Source: JALORV01 sp963766365 (GTDB taxonomy: Bacteria > Pseudomonadota > Gammaproteobacteria > Burkholderiales > Burkholderiaceae_F). From it: a stretch of 64,000 bases of DNA. Position 1 is the first letter of the stretch. The number at the start of each line of letters is the position of its first letter. The position numbers and the translations under genes were made by a program. Below, piece by piece: positions 43,464 through 52,363 of the stretch. The stretch spans positions 62,001-126,000 of the forward strand of contig CAVXZK010000001.1 in NCBI GenBank assembly GCA_963766365.1, read 5' to 3'. The notes under the pieces are model-generated. The model saw nothing but the letters and a program-made list of their open reading frames with translations. It was not told the DNA's origin and did no database searches.

Positions 43464-44825
43464 TCACGCGGATTCAGGCTCCAGCACGGCGATCGATTCC
43501 ACATGCGAGGTGTGAGGGAACATGTTCAGGACCCCGGCGGCGCGCAGCACCCAGGCTCCCTCGTGGACCATGACCGCGCAGTCGCGGGCCAGCGTCGCCG
43601 GATTACACGAGACATAGACGACCCGGACCGGACGCCGCGATGTCGATGCCAGCGTCCTGGCCACCGCCAGCGCTCCCTCCCGCGGCGGATCGATCAGGAC
43701 CCTCGCCGGAGCGCCGCCCTCGAGGAGGGAGTTCCAGTCCTCATCGGTCCATTCGAACAGGTTGCGAGCCTGGAACGAGGTCCGTTCGCCGAGCCCATGG
43801 ACGTGCGCAGCCGCTCGCGCGCGCTCCAGCAGCGAGTCGCTGCCCTCGAATCCAGTCACATGGGCCGCTTGCGACGCCAGTGGCAGCGTGAAGTTACCCA
43901 GACCACAGAAGAAATCGACGACCCGCTCCTGCGGCGTCGGTGCAAGCAGGCGGATCGCACGACTCACCAGTATTTCGTTGACGCGATGATTCACCTGCGT
44001 GAAGTCAGTCGGCCGGAATGGCAGGCGCACCCCAAACTCAGGCAACCGCAAATTCAAGGTCGCGGGCTGGTCAGGGGTCAGCGGCGCCGCGGTCTGTGGC
44101 CCGCCGGGCTGCAGCCAGAACTCCACGGCGTGCTGCCGGGCGAAGTCGAGCAGGCGTGCCCGATCCTCTGCCGTCGGTTCCTGCAGCACGCGCAGCACCA
44201 GCACGATCTGCAAGGTGCTGTCGTCGGTCTCGGCTGCGGCCAGTTCGATCTGCGGCAGCCGGTCGCGCACGGTCAGTTCCCCGATCAGCTGCCGCAGCGG
44301 CACGATCAGCCGACTGACCTGCTGCGGCAGGACTTCGCAGCGGCCCATGTCCGCAACGTAGCTGCTGGAGCGCTCATGGAATCCGACCAGCACGCCACCC
44401 TTCTTCGGGACGTTGCGAACCGACAGCCGCGCACGGTACCGGTACTGCCAGGTCGGTCCCCCAATCGGTCGCAGGATCTGTTCCGGACGCAGGCGTCCAA
44501 TGTGCCAGAGGCTGTCCTCGAGTACGCGTTGCTTCATCGCGACCTGCGCGCGGGCCTCGAGATGCTGCATCGAGCAGCCGCCGCACGCTCCCGGTCCGAG
44601 GCCGAAATGCGGGCACGGCGGACGCGCGCGCAGCACCGACGGCGCATCGATCGAAACCATGCGCCCGACCTCGTAGCTCGGCTTGTTCCGGTGCCGCTCG
44701 TAAAGCGCACGCTCCCCCGGCAGCGCTCCCTCAACGAAAACGGCCTTGCCGTCGCGATGGCCGACACCGCGCCCTTCCTGGTCGAGCGACTCGATCTCGA
44801 CCTGGAATACCTCGTGCTGCTTCAT
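43464..44825 (-). CDS. rlmD: 23S rRNA (uracil-C5)-methyltransferase RlmD
   Basis: RlmD makes m5U1939. The 453-residue product has an N-terminal TRAM domain, a [4Fe-4S] site (CPHFGLGPGACGGCSMQHLE), the SAM motif VVDFFCGLGNFTLPLA and the catalytic cysteine region YVSCNPATLARD. The start is ATG 44825, one base after the exonuclease stop; the upstream frame to 44918 has no homology. Confidence 0.93.
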   Translation of the reverse strand: MKQHEVFQVEIESLDQEGRGVGHRDGKAVFVEGALPGERALYERHRNKPSYEVGRMVSIDAPSVLRARPPCPHFGLGPGACGGCSMQHLEARAQVAMKQRVLEDSLWHIGRLRPEQILRPIGGPTWQYRYRARLSVRNVPKKGGVLVGFHERSSSYVADMGRCEVLPQQVSRLIVPLRQLIGELTVRDRLPQIELAAAETDDSTLQIVLVLRVLQEPTAEDRARLLDFARQHAVEFWLQPGGPQTAAPLTPDQPATLNLRLPEFGVRLPFRPTDFTQVNHRVNEILVSRAIRLLAPTPQERVVDFFCGLGNFTLPLASQAAHVTGFEGSDSLLERARAAAHVHGLGERTSFQARNLFEWTDEDWNSLLEGGAPARVLIDPPREGALAVARTLASTSRRPVRVVYVSCNPATLARDCAVMVHEGAWVLRAAGVLNMFPHTSHVESIAVLEPESA

Positions 44826-44826
44826 G

Positions 44827-45606
44827 TCAGGCGGGACCCCAGGCTGCCAAGTAGTCGCGCCAGTGGGGTTGGTCCAGAGCTCCGAGTGCAGCACGGACGC
44901 GCGCTTCTTCGTCGGCATAGCCGGCGTCGTCGATCACGCCCCGCAGCCGCTGGAATCGCATGTACATCAGGTAGGTGTTGACGACATCGGTCTCGCAGTA
45001 GTTGCGGATCTGCTCGATGCCGCCTCCAAGGAAAGCCTCCCAGACCTTGCTGCCGTCCATGCCGAGCTTTCCAGCCAGCCCGCACAATCTGGCCAGATCG
45101 TCGAGCGGTGCACTGGCGCGCGGCTGATACATCGCCAGCAGGTCCATCAGGTCGGTATGACGCGTGTGATAGCGGCTGATGTAGTTGTTGAAGCGGAAGT
45201 CCCGATCGTCATCGCCGAGCTCCCAGTAACGGGCCGCGTGCACCCCGTGCACAAGGCCCCTGTAGTGCAGCACCGGCAGATCAAAGCCGCCACCGTTCCA
45301 GCTGACCAGTTGCGGCGTGTAGCGATCGATGGTGGCGAAAAAGCCCTGGATCAGCTTGCCTTCGTCGTCATCGGGCTGGCCAATCGATCGCACGCGGAAT
45401 CCGCCGTCGTCGCGAAAAACGCACGAGATTGCGACCACCCGGTGCAGGTGCAGCGGCAGGAAGTCGCTGCCGGTCTTCTCGCGCCGCTCGTCGAACAGCC
45501 GCTGTGCGCACTCCGCGTCGGGCAGGTCGGCAAGCGCAGGCCGCAACCGACGCGCACCTGCGAGATCCGGAACGGTCTCGATATCGAAGACAAGGATCGG
45601 CGTCAT
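44827..45606 (-). CDS. DEDDy-type 3'-5' exonuclease (PolB-like exonuclease domain)
   Basis: This 259-residue RNase H-fold exonuclease has Exo I FDIETVPD, Exo II SWNGGGFDLPVL and Exo III with Tyr-x3-Asp (YCETD). It belongs to the predicted PolB-associated exonuclease group that is usually a stand-alone gene beside rlmD in betaproteobacteria. The biological substrate is unknown. The start at ATG 45606 gives MTPILVFDIET; it begins 28 bases after the rpoS stop. Confidence 0.88.
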   Translation of the reverse strand: MTPILVFDIETVPDLAGARRLRPALADLPDAECAQRLFDERREKTGSDFLPLHLHRVVAISCVFRDDGGFRVRSIGQPDDDEGKLIQGFFATIDRYTPQLVSWNGGGFDLPVLHYRGLVHGVHAARYWELGDDDRDFRFNNYISRYHTRHTDLMDLLAMYQPRASAPLDDLARLCGLAGKLGMDGSKVWEAFLGGGIEQIRNYCETDVVNTYLMYMRFQRLRGVIDDAGYADEEARVRAALGALDQPHWRDYLAAWGPA

Positions 45607-45634
45607 CGCCCGGCAGTCAGTACGCCTGGCGCGG

Positions 45635-46630
45635 CTACAGCACTGCGTCGCGGCCAATGTGTTCGGCAGCGAGCGTCTGGCGCAGTTGCTTCAGTGCCTC
45701 CAGTTGCATCTGTCGCACGCGCTCACGCGTCAGGTGCAGTTCTTCGGCCAGCTCGTCCAGCGTGGCATACGGCTGGTTATCGAGCGCGAAGCGCTTCTCG
45801 ATGACGAGTCGGTGCCGGTCGTCGAGGCGCGCAAGCCACAGGTGCACCCGACGCTCGAGTTCGTGGCGCGTCGCCGTCGCTTCCGGAGCGTCTGAACTGC
45901 CGTCAGAAAGCAGATCGGCAAGCGTCGAGTCCGGGTCGGCATCGAGGGGGGCGTCCAGCGACGCCGGTAGCGCACCGGCCTGCAGCACATCGTGCACGAC
46001 TTCGACCGGTTTTCCGGTCAGGTGGGCGATGTCTTCAACTCGCACTTCCGCGCCCGAATCGGCCTCGGCCTCGAGGTGGCGCCGGGCATGCGTCACCTGT
46101 CGCAGTTCCCGCAGGACATGCACCGGCAGGCGGATCGTCCGCGCCTGGTTCATCACGGCCCGTTCCACCGCCTGGCGTATCCACCACGTCGCATAGGTCG
46201 AGAAGCGGAATCCGCGTTCCGGCTCGAACTTCTCGAGCGCATGGATCAGTCCGAGGTTGCCCTCCTCGATGAGGTCGAGCAGCGGCAGACCCCGATGCGC
46301 ATATCGCTTCGCTATCGACACGACGAGCCGCAGGTTGCGCTCGATCATCTGCTGGCGCGCTGCAAAGTCACCGGCGCGCGCCCGTGTGGACACCTCGCGC
46401 TCCTCGTCGGGAGTCATCAATGGGTGCGCGCCGATATCGGTGAGATAGCGCTGCACGTTGTCCGGTTCGTAATCTTCCTCGCCGACAGCTTCCGCGGTCT
46501 CGCCGGCGGCGGGTTCCTGAATCTCGGTATCGCCGATAGCCGGCTCGGCTTCGATTGGCGGCGAGTTCAGCCGCGCTGATTCCTCCGGGTCCGGCCCCGG
46601 CTCGCCGTTGTGTCTGCGGATGCCGTTCAT
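45635..46630 (-). CDS. rpoS: RNA polymerase sigma factor RpoS
   Basis: RpoS is the stationary-phase/general stress sigma factor. The 331-residue product has an acidic N-terminus, region 1.2 (NVQRYLTDIGAHPLMTPDEE), region 2 (ERNLRLVVSIAKRY to FSTYATWWIRQA), region 3 and region 4 with the HTH (EELHLTRERVRQMQLEAL). Identity as RpoS rather than another group 2 factor rests on the surE-pcm-nlpD-rpoS context. The classical rpoS promoter lies inside nlpD; none was identified here. Confidence 0.94.
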   Translation of the reverse strand: MNGIRRHNGEPGPDPEESARLNSPPIEAEPAIGDTEIQEPAAGETAEAVGEEDYEPDNVQRYLTDIGAHPLMTPDEEREVSTRARAGDFAARQQMIERNLRLVVSIAKRYAHRGLPLLDLIEEGNLGLIHALEKFEPERGFRFSTYATWWIRQAVERAVMNQARTIRLPVHVLRELRQVTHARRHLEAEADSGAEVRVEDIAHLTGKPVEVVHDVLQAGALPASLDAPLDADPDSTLADLLSDGSSDAPEATATRHELERRVHLWLARLDDRHRLVIEKRFALDNQPYATLDELAEELHLTRERVRQMQLEALKQLRQTLAAEHIGRDAVL

Positions 46631-46637
46631 GGCTCGC

Positions 46638-47495
46638 TCAGCGTGCAGGTAGGTAACGCAACGGATCGACCGGCTTGCCCTGCCGGCGTATCTCGAAATG
46701 CAGTTTGGTCCGCTCGGCGTCGCTGTTCCCGACTTCAGCGATGCGCTGGCCGCGCTTCACCGCCTGACCCTGCTTCACCAGGATCTGGCGGTTGTGCGCA
46801 TAGGCCGAGATGAAGTCGTCGCTGTGCTTCACGATGACGAGGTTGCCGTAACCCCGCAGCGCGCTGCCGACGTAGACCACTTCGCCGTCGGCCGCGGCGC
46901 TGACCGGATCACCGTCATTGCCGGCGATGTCGATGCCCTTGTTCCGCGACTCGTCGAAGTTCTCGATGACTTTTCCGGGTGCAGGCCACTGGAACTGAAC
47001 CGAGCTTTCGGCCGGCGCCGGCTTGCCGGCTGCCGCGCTGTCGGTCGCGGGCGGCACCGTGGTCGACGGCCCCGGCGTCACTGGAGTCGGTGGCGCTGAC
47101 TCCGCACCGGGAAGCGGCAAGGGACGCACTTCTGCCGTACCACTGGGTACGACCGGCGTCACCGTCGCCGCACCGGGGGGTGGCACAACGCGCAGCGTCT
47201 GCCCCACCGACAGCACCGAGGCGTCGCTGATGTTGTTCCAGCGCGCAAGCTCTCGCACATCGATTCCAAACGTCAGCGCGATGCTGTACAGGGTATCGCC
47301 ACGCTGCACCGTGTAGACACCGTCGCGGGCTTCACGAGTCGCTGTCGCGGCCGGCTTGTCTGTCCGGGCCGCGGGAGTGCCCGAGCGATCGACGACCGGA
47401 GCCGGACGCTGGCTACTGCATGCTGTCAGTGCCACTGCCATGGCGAGCACCCCTGCCCATCCCAGCCCACGCCTCATCGACACCCTCCTACGCAA
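46638..47495 (-). CDS. nlpD: NlpD-like LysM/LytM lipoprotein
   Basis: NlpD activates the AmiC amidase at the division septum. The 285-residue product has lipobox LTAC (Cys26), a LysM domain (YTVQRGDTLYSIALTFG, near 61-105), a Pro/Ser/Thr linker, and a LytM/M23 domain (about 165-285). In the LytM domain the metal-binding His of HxGxD is replaced by Asn (NKGIDIA), as in degenerate, regulatory EnvC/NlpD proteins. An alternative start is ATG 47477; the longer form overlaps pcm by 8 bases. Confidence 0.93.
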   Translation of the reverse strand: MRRRVSMRRGLGWAGVLAMAVALTACSSQRPAPVVDRSGTPAARTDKPAATATREARDGVYTVQRGDTLYSIALTFGIDVRELARWNNISDASVLSVGQTLRVVPPPGAATVTPVVPSGTAEVRPLPLPGAESAPPTPVTPGPSTTVPPATDSAAAGKPAPAESSVQFQWPAPGKVIENFDESRNKGIDIAGNDGDPVSAAADGEVVYVGSALRGYGNLVIVKHSDDFISAYAHNRQILVKQGQAVKRGQRIAEVGNSDAERTKLHFEIRRQGKPVDPLRYLPAR

Positions 47496-48180
47496 TACCG
47501 CCCCTTAGTGGTACGAAGCGAACGGCTTCCTTGCCACTGCGAATCAACTTTCCCGACTCATCCTTTTGCGCCACCACGAGTTGCTGCTCGTCGACGCCGA
47601 CCGGGGCGACGATGCGCCCGCCGGTCTTCAGTTGCTCGATCCACGAGGGCGGGATCGCATCACCCGCGGCCGCCGCCACGATCGCATCGTACGGGGCTGC
47701 CTGCGGGACCCCCCGCGAACCATCGCCGAACACGAGCCGCAGGTTCGGCAGGCGCAGCGCGCGCAGATTCTCACGCGCACGCTCATGCAGCGCCCGGACG
47801 CGCTCGATGCTGACCACTCCTCCGACGACGTTAGCCAGCACGGCCGCCGCATAGCCGCAACCGGTTCCCACTTCCAGCACGTTCGCCTTCTGCGGGTCGG
47901 GCAGCCCCTCGATCGCCAGTTCAATGGTCCGGGCGACGATATACGGCTGCGAGATCGTCTGTCCGTGTCCGATCGGCAGCGGCGTGTCCTCGTAGGCACG
48001 ACTGGCCAGCGCCTCATCGACGAAGAGATGGCGAGGCACGGCTCGCATTGCATCGAGCACGCGGCTGTCGCGCACTCCGAGTTCGCGCACGCGGTCGACC
48101 ATGCGCTCGCGCACCTTGGCAGACGCCAGGCCAGCGTGAGCCTGCATCGCGCCCGGGCCGAAGGTGCGCGGCCCGCTCAT
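47488..48180 (-). CDS. pcm: Protein-L-isoaspartate O-methyltransferase
   Basis: Pcm repairs isoaspartyl damage in proteins using SAM. The 230-residue product has VPRHLFVDEALASRAYEDTPLPIGHGQTISQP and SAM motif I VLEVGTGCGYAAA. I prefer ATG 48180, which overlaps the surE stop as ATGA; ATG 48201 would add 7 residues. Confidence 0.95.
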   Translation of the reverse strand: MSGPRTFGPGAMQAHAGLASAKVRERMVDRVRELGVRDSRVLDAMRAVPRHLFVDEALASRAYEDTPLPIGHGQTISQPYIVARTIELAIEGLPDPQKANVLEVGTGCGYAAAVLANVVGGVVSIERVRALHERARENLRALRLPNLRLVFGDGSRGVPQAAPYDAIVAAAAGDAIPPSWIEQLKTGGRIVAPVGVDEQQLVVAQKDESGKLIRSGKEAVRFVPLRGGIA

Positions 48181-48929
48181 TCCAGGGAGTCCTTCAGCCA
48201 TGCCCGAACAGGGACGAGCTGCTCCGTATGGGTCAGGTCAATCTGTAGCGGCGTCACGGACACGAAACCTTCGCTCACGGCATGAAAGTCCGTTCCGGGT
48301 CCGCCGACCCTGGCCGCGCCGGCCGGTCCGATCCAGTAGATCGGCTCGCCTCGAGGGTTGGAAGTCTGAATCACCGGTTCCGACGGATGACGTTTGCCGA
48401 GTCGCGTGACCGTAATGCCCCTGATTTCAGCAAGCGGACGATTCGGGATGTTGACGTTCAGCAGGAACGGTCCAGGCAGCGGCTGTTCGGCGTGTCGACG
48501 CACGACCCGAGCGGCCATCGCGGCCGCCGCATCCAAGTGTGCATAGCCCTTGTCGACCAGCGAAAAGGCGATCGCGGGAATGCCGAACAGGAAACCCTCC
48601 ATCGCAGCGGCGACCGTTCCCGAATAGATCGTGTCGTCGCCCATGTTCTGGCCGTTGTTGATTCCCGAAACGATAAGGTCCGGCCGGTGGTCGAGCAGGC
48701 CGGTCAGTGCAATATGCACGCAATCGCTTGGCGTGCCATTGATGAAGATGATGCCGTCGCTGGTGCGGCTGACGGTGAGGGGCCGCGAGAGCGTCAGCGA
48801 GTTGCTTGCGCCGCTGCTGTTCTGCTCGGGGGCGACGACGGTGATGTCGCCGAACGGCCGCACCGCCTCTGCAAGCGCTGCGAGCCCCGGAGCCAGATAG
48901 CCGTCGTCATTCGAAACGAGGATGCGCAT
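48177..48929 (-). CDS. surE: 5'/3'-nucleotidase SurE
   Basis: SurE is a metal-dependent nucleotidase linked to stationary-phase survival. The 250-residue product has the metal motif SNDDG near the start, PEQNSSGASNSLT and SGINNGQNMGDDTIYSGTVAAA. The start is ATG 48929; the frame upstream runs into tRNA-Pro. It leads the surE-pcm-nlpD-rpoS stress operon. Confidence 0.96.
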   Translation of the reverse strand: MRILVSNDDGYLAPGLAALAEAVRPFGDITVVAPEQNSSGASNSLTLSRPLTVSRTSDGIIFINGTPSDCVHIALTGLLDHRPDLIVSGINNGQNMGDDTIYSGTVAAAMEGFLFGIPAIAFSLVDKGYAHLDAAAAMAARVVRRHAEQPLPGPFLLNVNIPNRPLAEIRGITVTRLGKRHPSEPVIQTSNPRGEPIYWIGPAGAARVGGPGTDFHAVSEGFVSVTPLQIDLTHTEQLVPVRAWLKDSLE

Positions 48930-48976
48930 AAAGAAATAGCCGGTCGCGGTGTCGCGCCGGCTACCTCGGCTAGCAG

Positions 48977-49056
<80 letters not shown>

Positions 49057-49101
49057 GGCCGTGATTATAGCCGCGGTAGGCAGCCCACTGCGGCCTCGAC
49101 T

Positions 49102-49482
49102 TCACTTTCCCGACAGCAAAGTTCGAATTGCAGCGAGCTCCGCGCGCAGCTGGGCGGCGTCGAGCTCGGCATGGGCGCGGTTGCCACCGGGGCCGTCGTG
49201 CTTTCCCGGACGTTCACCTTCTTCCAGGCGATTGCGCGCCCCGCTGATCGTGAAACCCTGCTCATACAGCAGTTCGCGGATCCGGCGGATCAGCAGGACC
49301 TCGTGATGCTGGTAATAGCGGCGGTTGCCGCGCCGTTTCACCGGGCGCAGCTGCGTGAACTCCTGCTCCCAGTAGCGCAGCACGTGCGGCTTGACCCCGC
49401 ACAGCTCGCTCACCTCACCGATCGTGAAGTAGCGCTTCGCCGGGATCGGCGGCAGCAGCTGGGAGATTTCGTGACGTTGCAT
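49102..49482 (-). CDS. MerR-family transcriptional regulator
   Basis: This is a 126-residue MerR regulator with winged HTH (YFTIGEVSELCGVKPHVLRYWEQEF to GNRRYYQHHEV) and a short coiled coil. There are no metal-binding cysteines, so it is not a CueR/ZntR type. It follows ihfA, its usual position in beta- and gammaproteobacteria. The effector is unknown. Confidence 0.92.
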   Translation of the reverse strand: MQRHEISQLLPPIPAKRYFTIGEVSELCGVKPHVLRYWEQEFTQLRPVKRRGNRRYYQHHEVLLIRRIRELLYEQGFTISGARNRLEEGERPGKHDGPGGNRAHAELDAAQLRAELAAIRTLLSGK

Positions 49483-49526
49483 CGGGCGCGACAGCAGATC
49501 GGCAGATCAGCCCGCGTGCCGCGGCC

Positions 49527-49922
49527 CTAGTGCGAGCCCGCGAGGCGCGCCACCGCGGCCTTCAGCTTCTGGCTGGCGTGGAAGGTGACGACCCGGCGAG
49601 CAGTGATCGCAATTTCTTCTCCAGTCTTTGGATTGCGTCCCGGACGGGTGGGCTTGTCCCGGAGCTGGAAGTTGCCGAAGCCGGAGAGCTTCACCGACTC
49701 GCCGCGTTCCAGCGCCTGGCGGATCTCATCGAAGAAGCCATCGACCATGTCCTTGGCTTCGCGCTTGTTGAGGCCAAGCCGGTCGAACAGCGCTTCGGCG
49801 AGTTCAGCCTTGGTCATGGTCTTTGCACCGCGATCGTTGGCGCGGCTTGCGCCCACGGCGGCGGGCAGCTCCGGAAACTTGAAACCGGTGGTCATCTCTG
49901 AGTCGTCTCGCATTGCCTTCAT
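49527..49922 (-). CDS. ihfA: Integration host factor subunit alpha, with N-terminal extension
   Basis: IHF-alpha with IHF-beta bends DNA sharply in the minor groove. The core MTKAELAEALFDRLGLNKREAKDMVDGFFDEIR to RRVVTFHASQKLK fills the last 96 residues; the beta-arm sequence GRNPKTGEEI is intact. The frame is open upstream for 35 more residues to ATG 49922, which overlaps the pheT stop as ATGA. N-terminal extensions are known in some Burkholderiales IHF-alpha proteins, so the 131-residue form is plausible. ATG 49895 and ATG 49817 are alternatives. Confidence 0.92.
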   Translation of the reverse strand: MKAMRDDSEMTTGFKFPELPAAVGASRANDRGAKTMTKAELAEALFDRLGLNKREAKDMVDGFFDEIRQALERGESVKLSGFGNFQLRDKPTRPGRNPKTGEEIAITARRVVTFHASQKLKAAVARLAGSH

Positions 49923-52357
49923 TGCCGCAGACGGGCGCCAAACCGCTGGCCCAGTTCCTCGACTATCGCGGTCACCACCGCATCGGCATCAGTATCGCTG
50001 AGTGGCTTTTCAGTATCTTGCAGAACAACCCGGATGGCAAGGCTTTTATCTTTATTTAACAATGCGTTAGCGCCCGCTCCCCCGGCCGGACCCGCCGTTG
50101 GTCGTGGACGATACACATCGAACAGCCGAACAGCGACAAGTGTCGACAACCGCTCATCGGTACGTGAACGGGAGTCGATCGCCGCCTCGATCGCGGCATA
50201 GGCGATGCTTTCGTCGACGATGACCGCGATATCGCGTAGCAGCGGCTGGAACTTCGGGATCTCGCGCACCACTGGCAAGCTCCTCTGCAGCAGCGGCTCG
50301 AGTTCCAGCTGGAACAGCACCGCACTCTTCGGCAGTTCGTACTGCTGCTGCAGACGCGGATGCAGTTCGCCGACGATGCCAATGCTGCGGCCCTCGAAAA
50401 CGATCCGGGCACTGCGACCGGGATGCAGCGCCGGATGTGCCTCGGGTTCGAAGCTGACAGCCGCGGGCGCGAACAGGCGTTCCACGTCGCCCTTGACGTC
50501 GAAGTAGTCGACCGGGCGCGCCGTCACTGCCCATTGCTCATCATCAGCGTTGCCATACGCGAGCCCCGCAACGCAGGCGGGCTGGGCAACGCCCTGCACC
50601 GCCAGCGGCCCGTCGACGACGCTCGCGTCACGCCTAAACACGCGGCCGATTTCGAACAAACGAGCGTGTGACGCCTTGCGATTCAGGTTGTAGACCAGCG
50701 TCGCGACCAGGCCGCCCATTAGCGAACTGCGCATGACGGACATCTGCGCGGAAATCGGGTTCAGCACGGCGATCGGATCCGCGTTCGCGGCGAAGTCGCG
50801 CTCCCACTGCACATCGACGAACGAATAGTTCACGAGTTCCTGGTAGCCCAGTGTTGCCAGCAGGGTGCGCACCGCGTGCGGCGAGCGGCGCGTTTCGGCG
50901 CGCGACCGCATGCGCGCGGCGGCCAGCGGTGCATGTGCCGGAATCCGCGCGAAGCCGTACAGGCGCGCCACCTCTTCGATCAGGTCTTCCTCGCGCTCGA
51001 GGTCAAAGCGATAGCTTGGAGGGGTAACCACGAAGCCGTCATCGGCCATCACGCACCCGAGGCCGAGGCGCGCGAACGCACCGGCCATGTCGTCCGCGCT
51101 CAGCGGTATGCCAAGAACACGCCGGCAGCGTTCCACTCGCATCTTCACCGGCGGCCGCGACGGCAGATCAAGCACGGCGTCATCTACGGGGCCTGGATCA
51201 CCGCCACAAATGTCGATGATCAGACGCGTGATGTACTCGACATGGTCCACCGTGGTCGCGTAATCGACGCCACGCTCGAAGCGGTGGGCCGCATCCGTGG
51301 AAAAGTTGAACCGTCGCGCACGCCCGCGGATGGCATCGGGCCACCAGAACGCCGCTTCGACATAGATGTTGCGAGTGTCGAGAGAGACGGCAGTGGCCTC
51401 GCCGCCCATGATGCCGGCAAGGGCCTCTACGCCGCGCTCATCCGCGATGACCCCGACCGAGCCATCCACCGTGACGGTCTGGCCGCTCAGCAGTTCGACG
51501 GTCTCGCCTTCGCGACCCCACCGTACGTTCAGGCCGCCGGTGACCTTGTCCAGATCAAAGATGTGCGACGGCCGGCCCAACTCGAGCATCACGTAGTTGG
51601 AAATGTCCACCAGCGCGGAGATCGGACGCTGCCCGCTGCGCTGCAGCCGCTGCTGCATCCACACGGGCGTGGCAGCGCGCGCATTGACGCTTCGTATGAC
51701 ACGCCCGGAAAAGCGGCCGCACAGGTCGCGGGCTTCGACAGCGACCGGCAGGCGGTCACCGATCCGCGCAGGCACCGGCTCGAACAAAGGCTCGACGAGG
51801 CGGGAACCGGTGATGGCCGCGACTTCGCGGGCAACGCCGAACACACTCAGGCAGTCGGCGCGGTTCGGCGTCAGCTTGATCGTCAGGATGTGATCGTCGA
51901 GTTCAAGCACGTCGCGCACGTCGCGCCCGACCTGGACATCGTCCGGAAGCACCAACAGACCCGAATGATCGTCGGAGAGACCGAGTTCCCGCGCCGAGCA
52001 CAGCATCCCCTGGGACTCGACGCCACGCATCGTGGTCGCCTTGATGTTCAATCCGCCTGGCAGTGCAGCGCCGGCCAGCGCACACGGCACCTTCATGCCC
52101 GCGGCAGCGTTGGGCGCGCCGCACACGATCTGCAGAGGACTCGGCTGGCCGACGTCGACTTCGCACACCGTGAGCTTGTCCGCATTCGGATGGCGCTCGA
52201 CCTTGCGGACGTGACCGACGACGATGGAGCCGAACGGCGGCGCGACCGGGCGGCGCTCCTCGACCTCCAGGCCGGCCATCGTCAGCTCATCCGCCAATGT
52301 CGCGCCATCGATCGACGGATCGGCGTAGTGCCTCAGCCACTGCTCGGAAATGTCCAT
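49919..52357 (-). CDS. pheT: Phenylalanyl-tRNA synthetase beta subunit
   Basis: The 812-residue product has the N-terminal tRNA-binding EMAP-like domain (VGHVRKVERHPNADKLTVCEVDVG), B3/B4 editing domain, B5, the catalytic-like core and a C-terminal FDX-ACB anticodon domain (KFQPLLRDIAVIVDESI). It follows pheS by 6 bases and overlaps ihfA. Confidence 0.97.
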   Translation of the reverse strand: MDISEQWLRHYADPSIDGATLADELTMAGLEVEERRPVAPPFGSIVVGHVRKVERHPNADKLTVCEVDVGQPSPLQIVCGAPNAAAGMKVPCALAGAALPGGLNIKATTMRGVESQGMLCSARELGLSDDHSGLLVLPDDVQVGRDVRDVLELDDHILTIKLTPNRADCLSVFGVAREVAAITGSRLVEPLFEPVPARIGDRLPVAVEARDLCGRFSGRVIRSVNARAATPVWMQQRLQRSGQRPISALVDISNYVMLELGRPSHIFDLDKVTGGLNVRWGREGETVELLSGQTVTVDGSVGVIADERGVEALAGIMGGEATAVSLDTRNIYVEAAFWWPDAIRGRARRFNFSTDAAHRFERGVDYATTVDHVEYITRLIIDICGGDPGPVDDAVLDLPSRPPVKMRVERCRRVLGIPLSADDMAGAFARLGLGCVMADDGFVVTPPSYRFDLEREEDLIEEVARLYGFARIPAHAPLAAARMRSRAETRRSPHAVRTLLATLGYQELVNYSFVDVQWERDFAANADPIAVLNPISAQMSVMRSSLMGGLVATLVYNLNRKASHARLFEIGRVFRRDASVVDGPLAVQGVAQPACVAGLAYGNADDEQWAVTARPVDYFDVKGDVERLFAPAAVSFEPEAHPALHPGRSARIVFEGRSIGIVGELHPRLQQQYELPKSAVLFQLELEPLLQRSLPVVREIPKFQPLLRDIAVIVDESIAYAAIEAAIDSRSRTDERLSTLVAVRLFDVYRPRPTAGPAGGAGANALLNKDKSLAIRVVLQDTEKPLSDTDADAVVTAIVEELGQRFGARLRQ

Positions 52358-52363
52358 CGCGGT

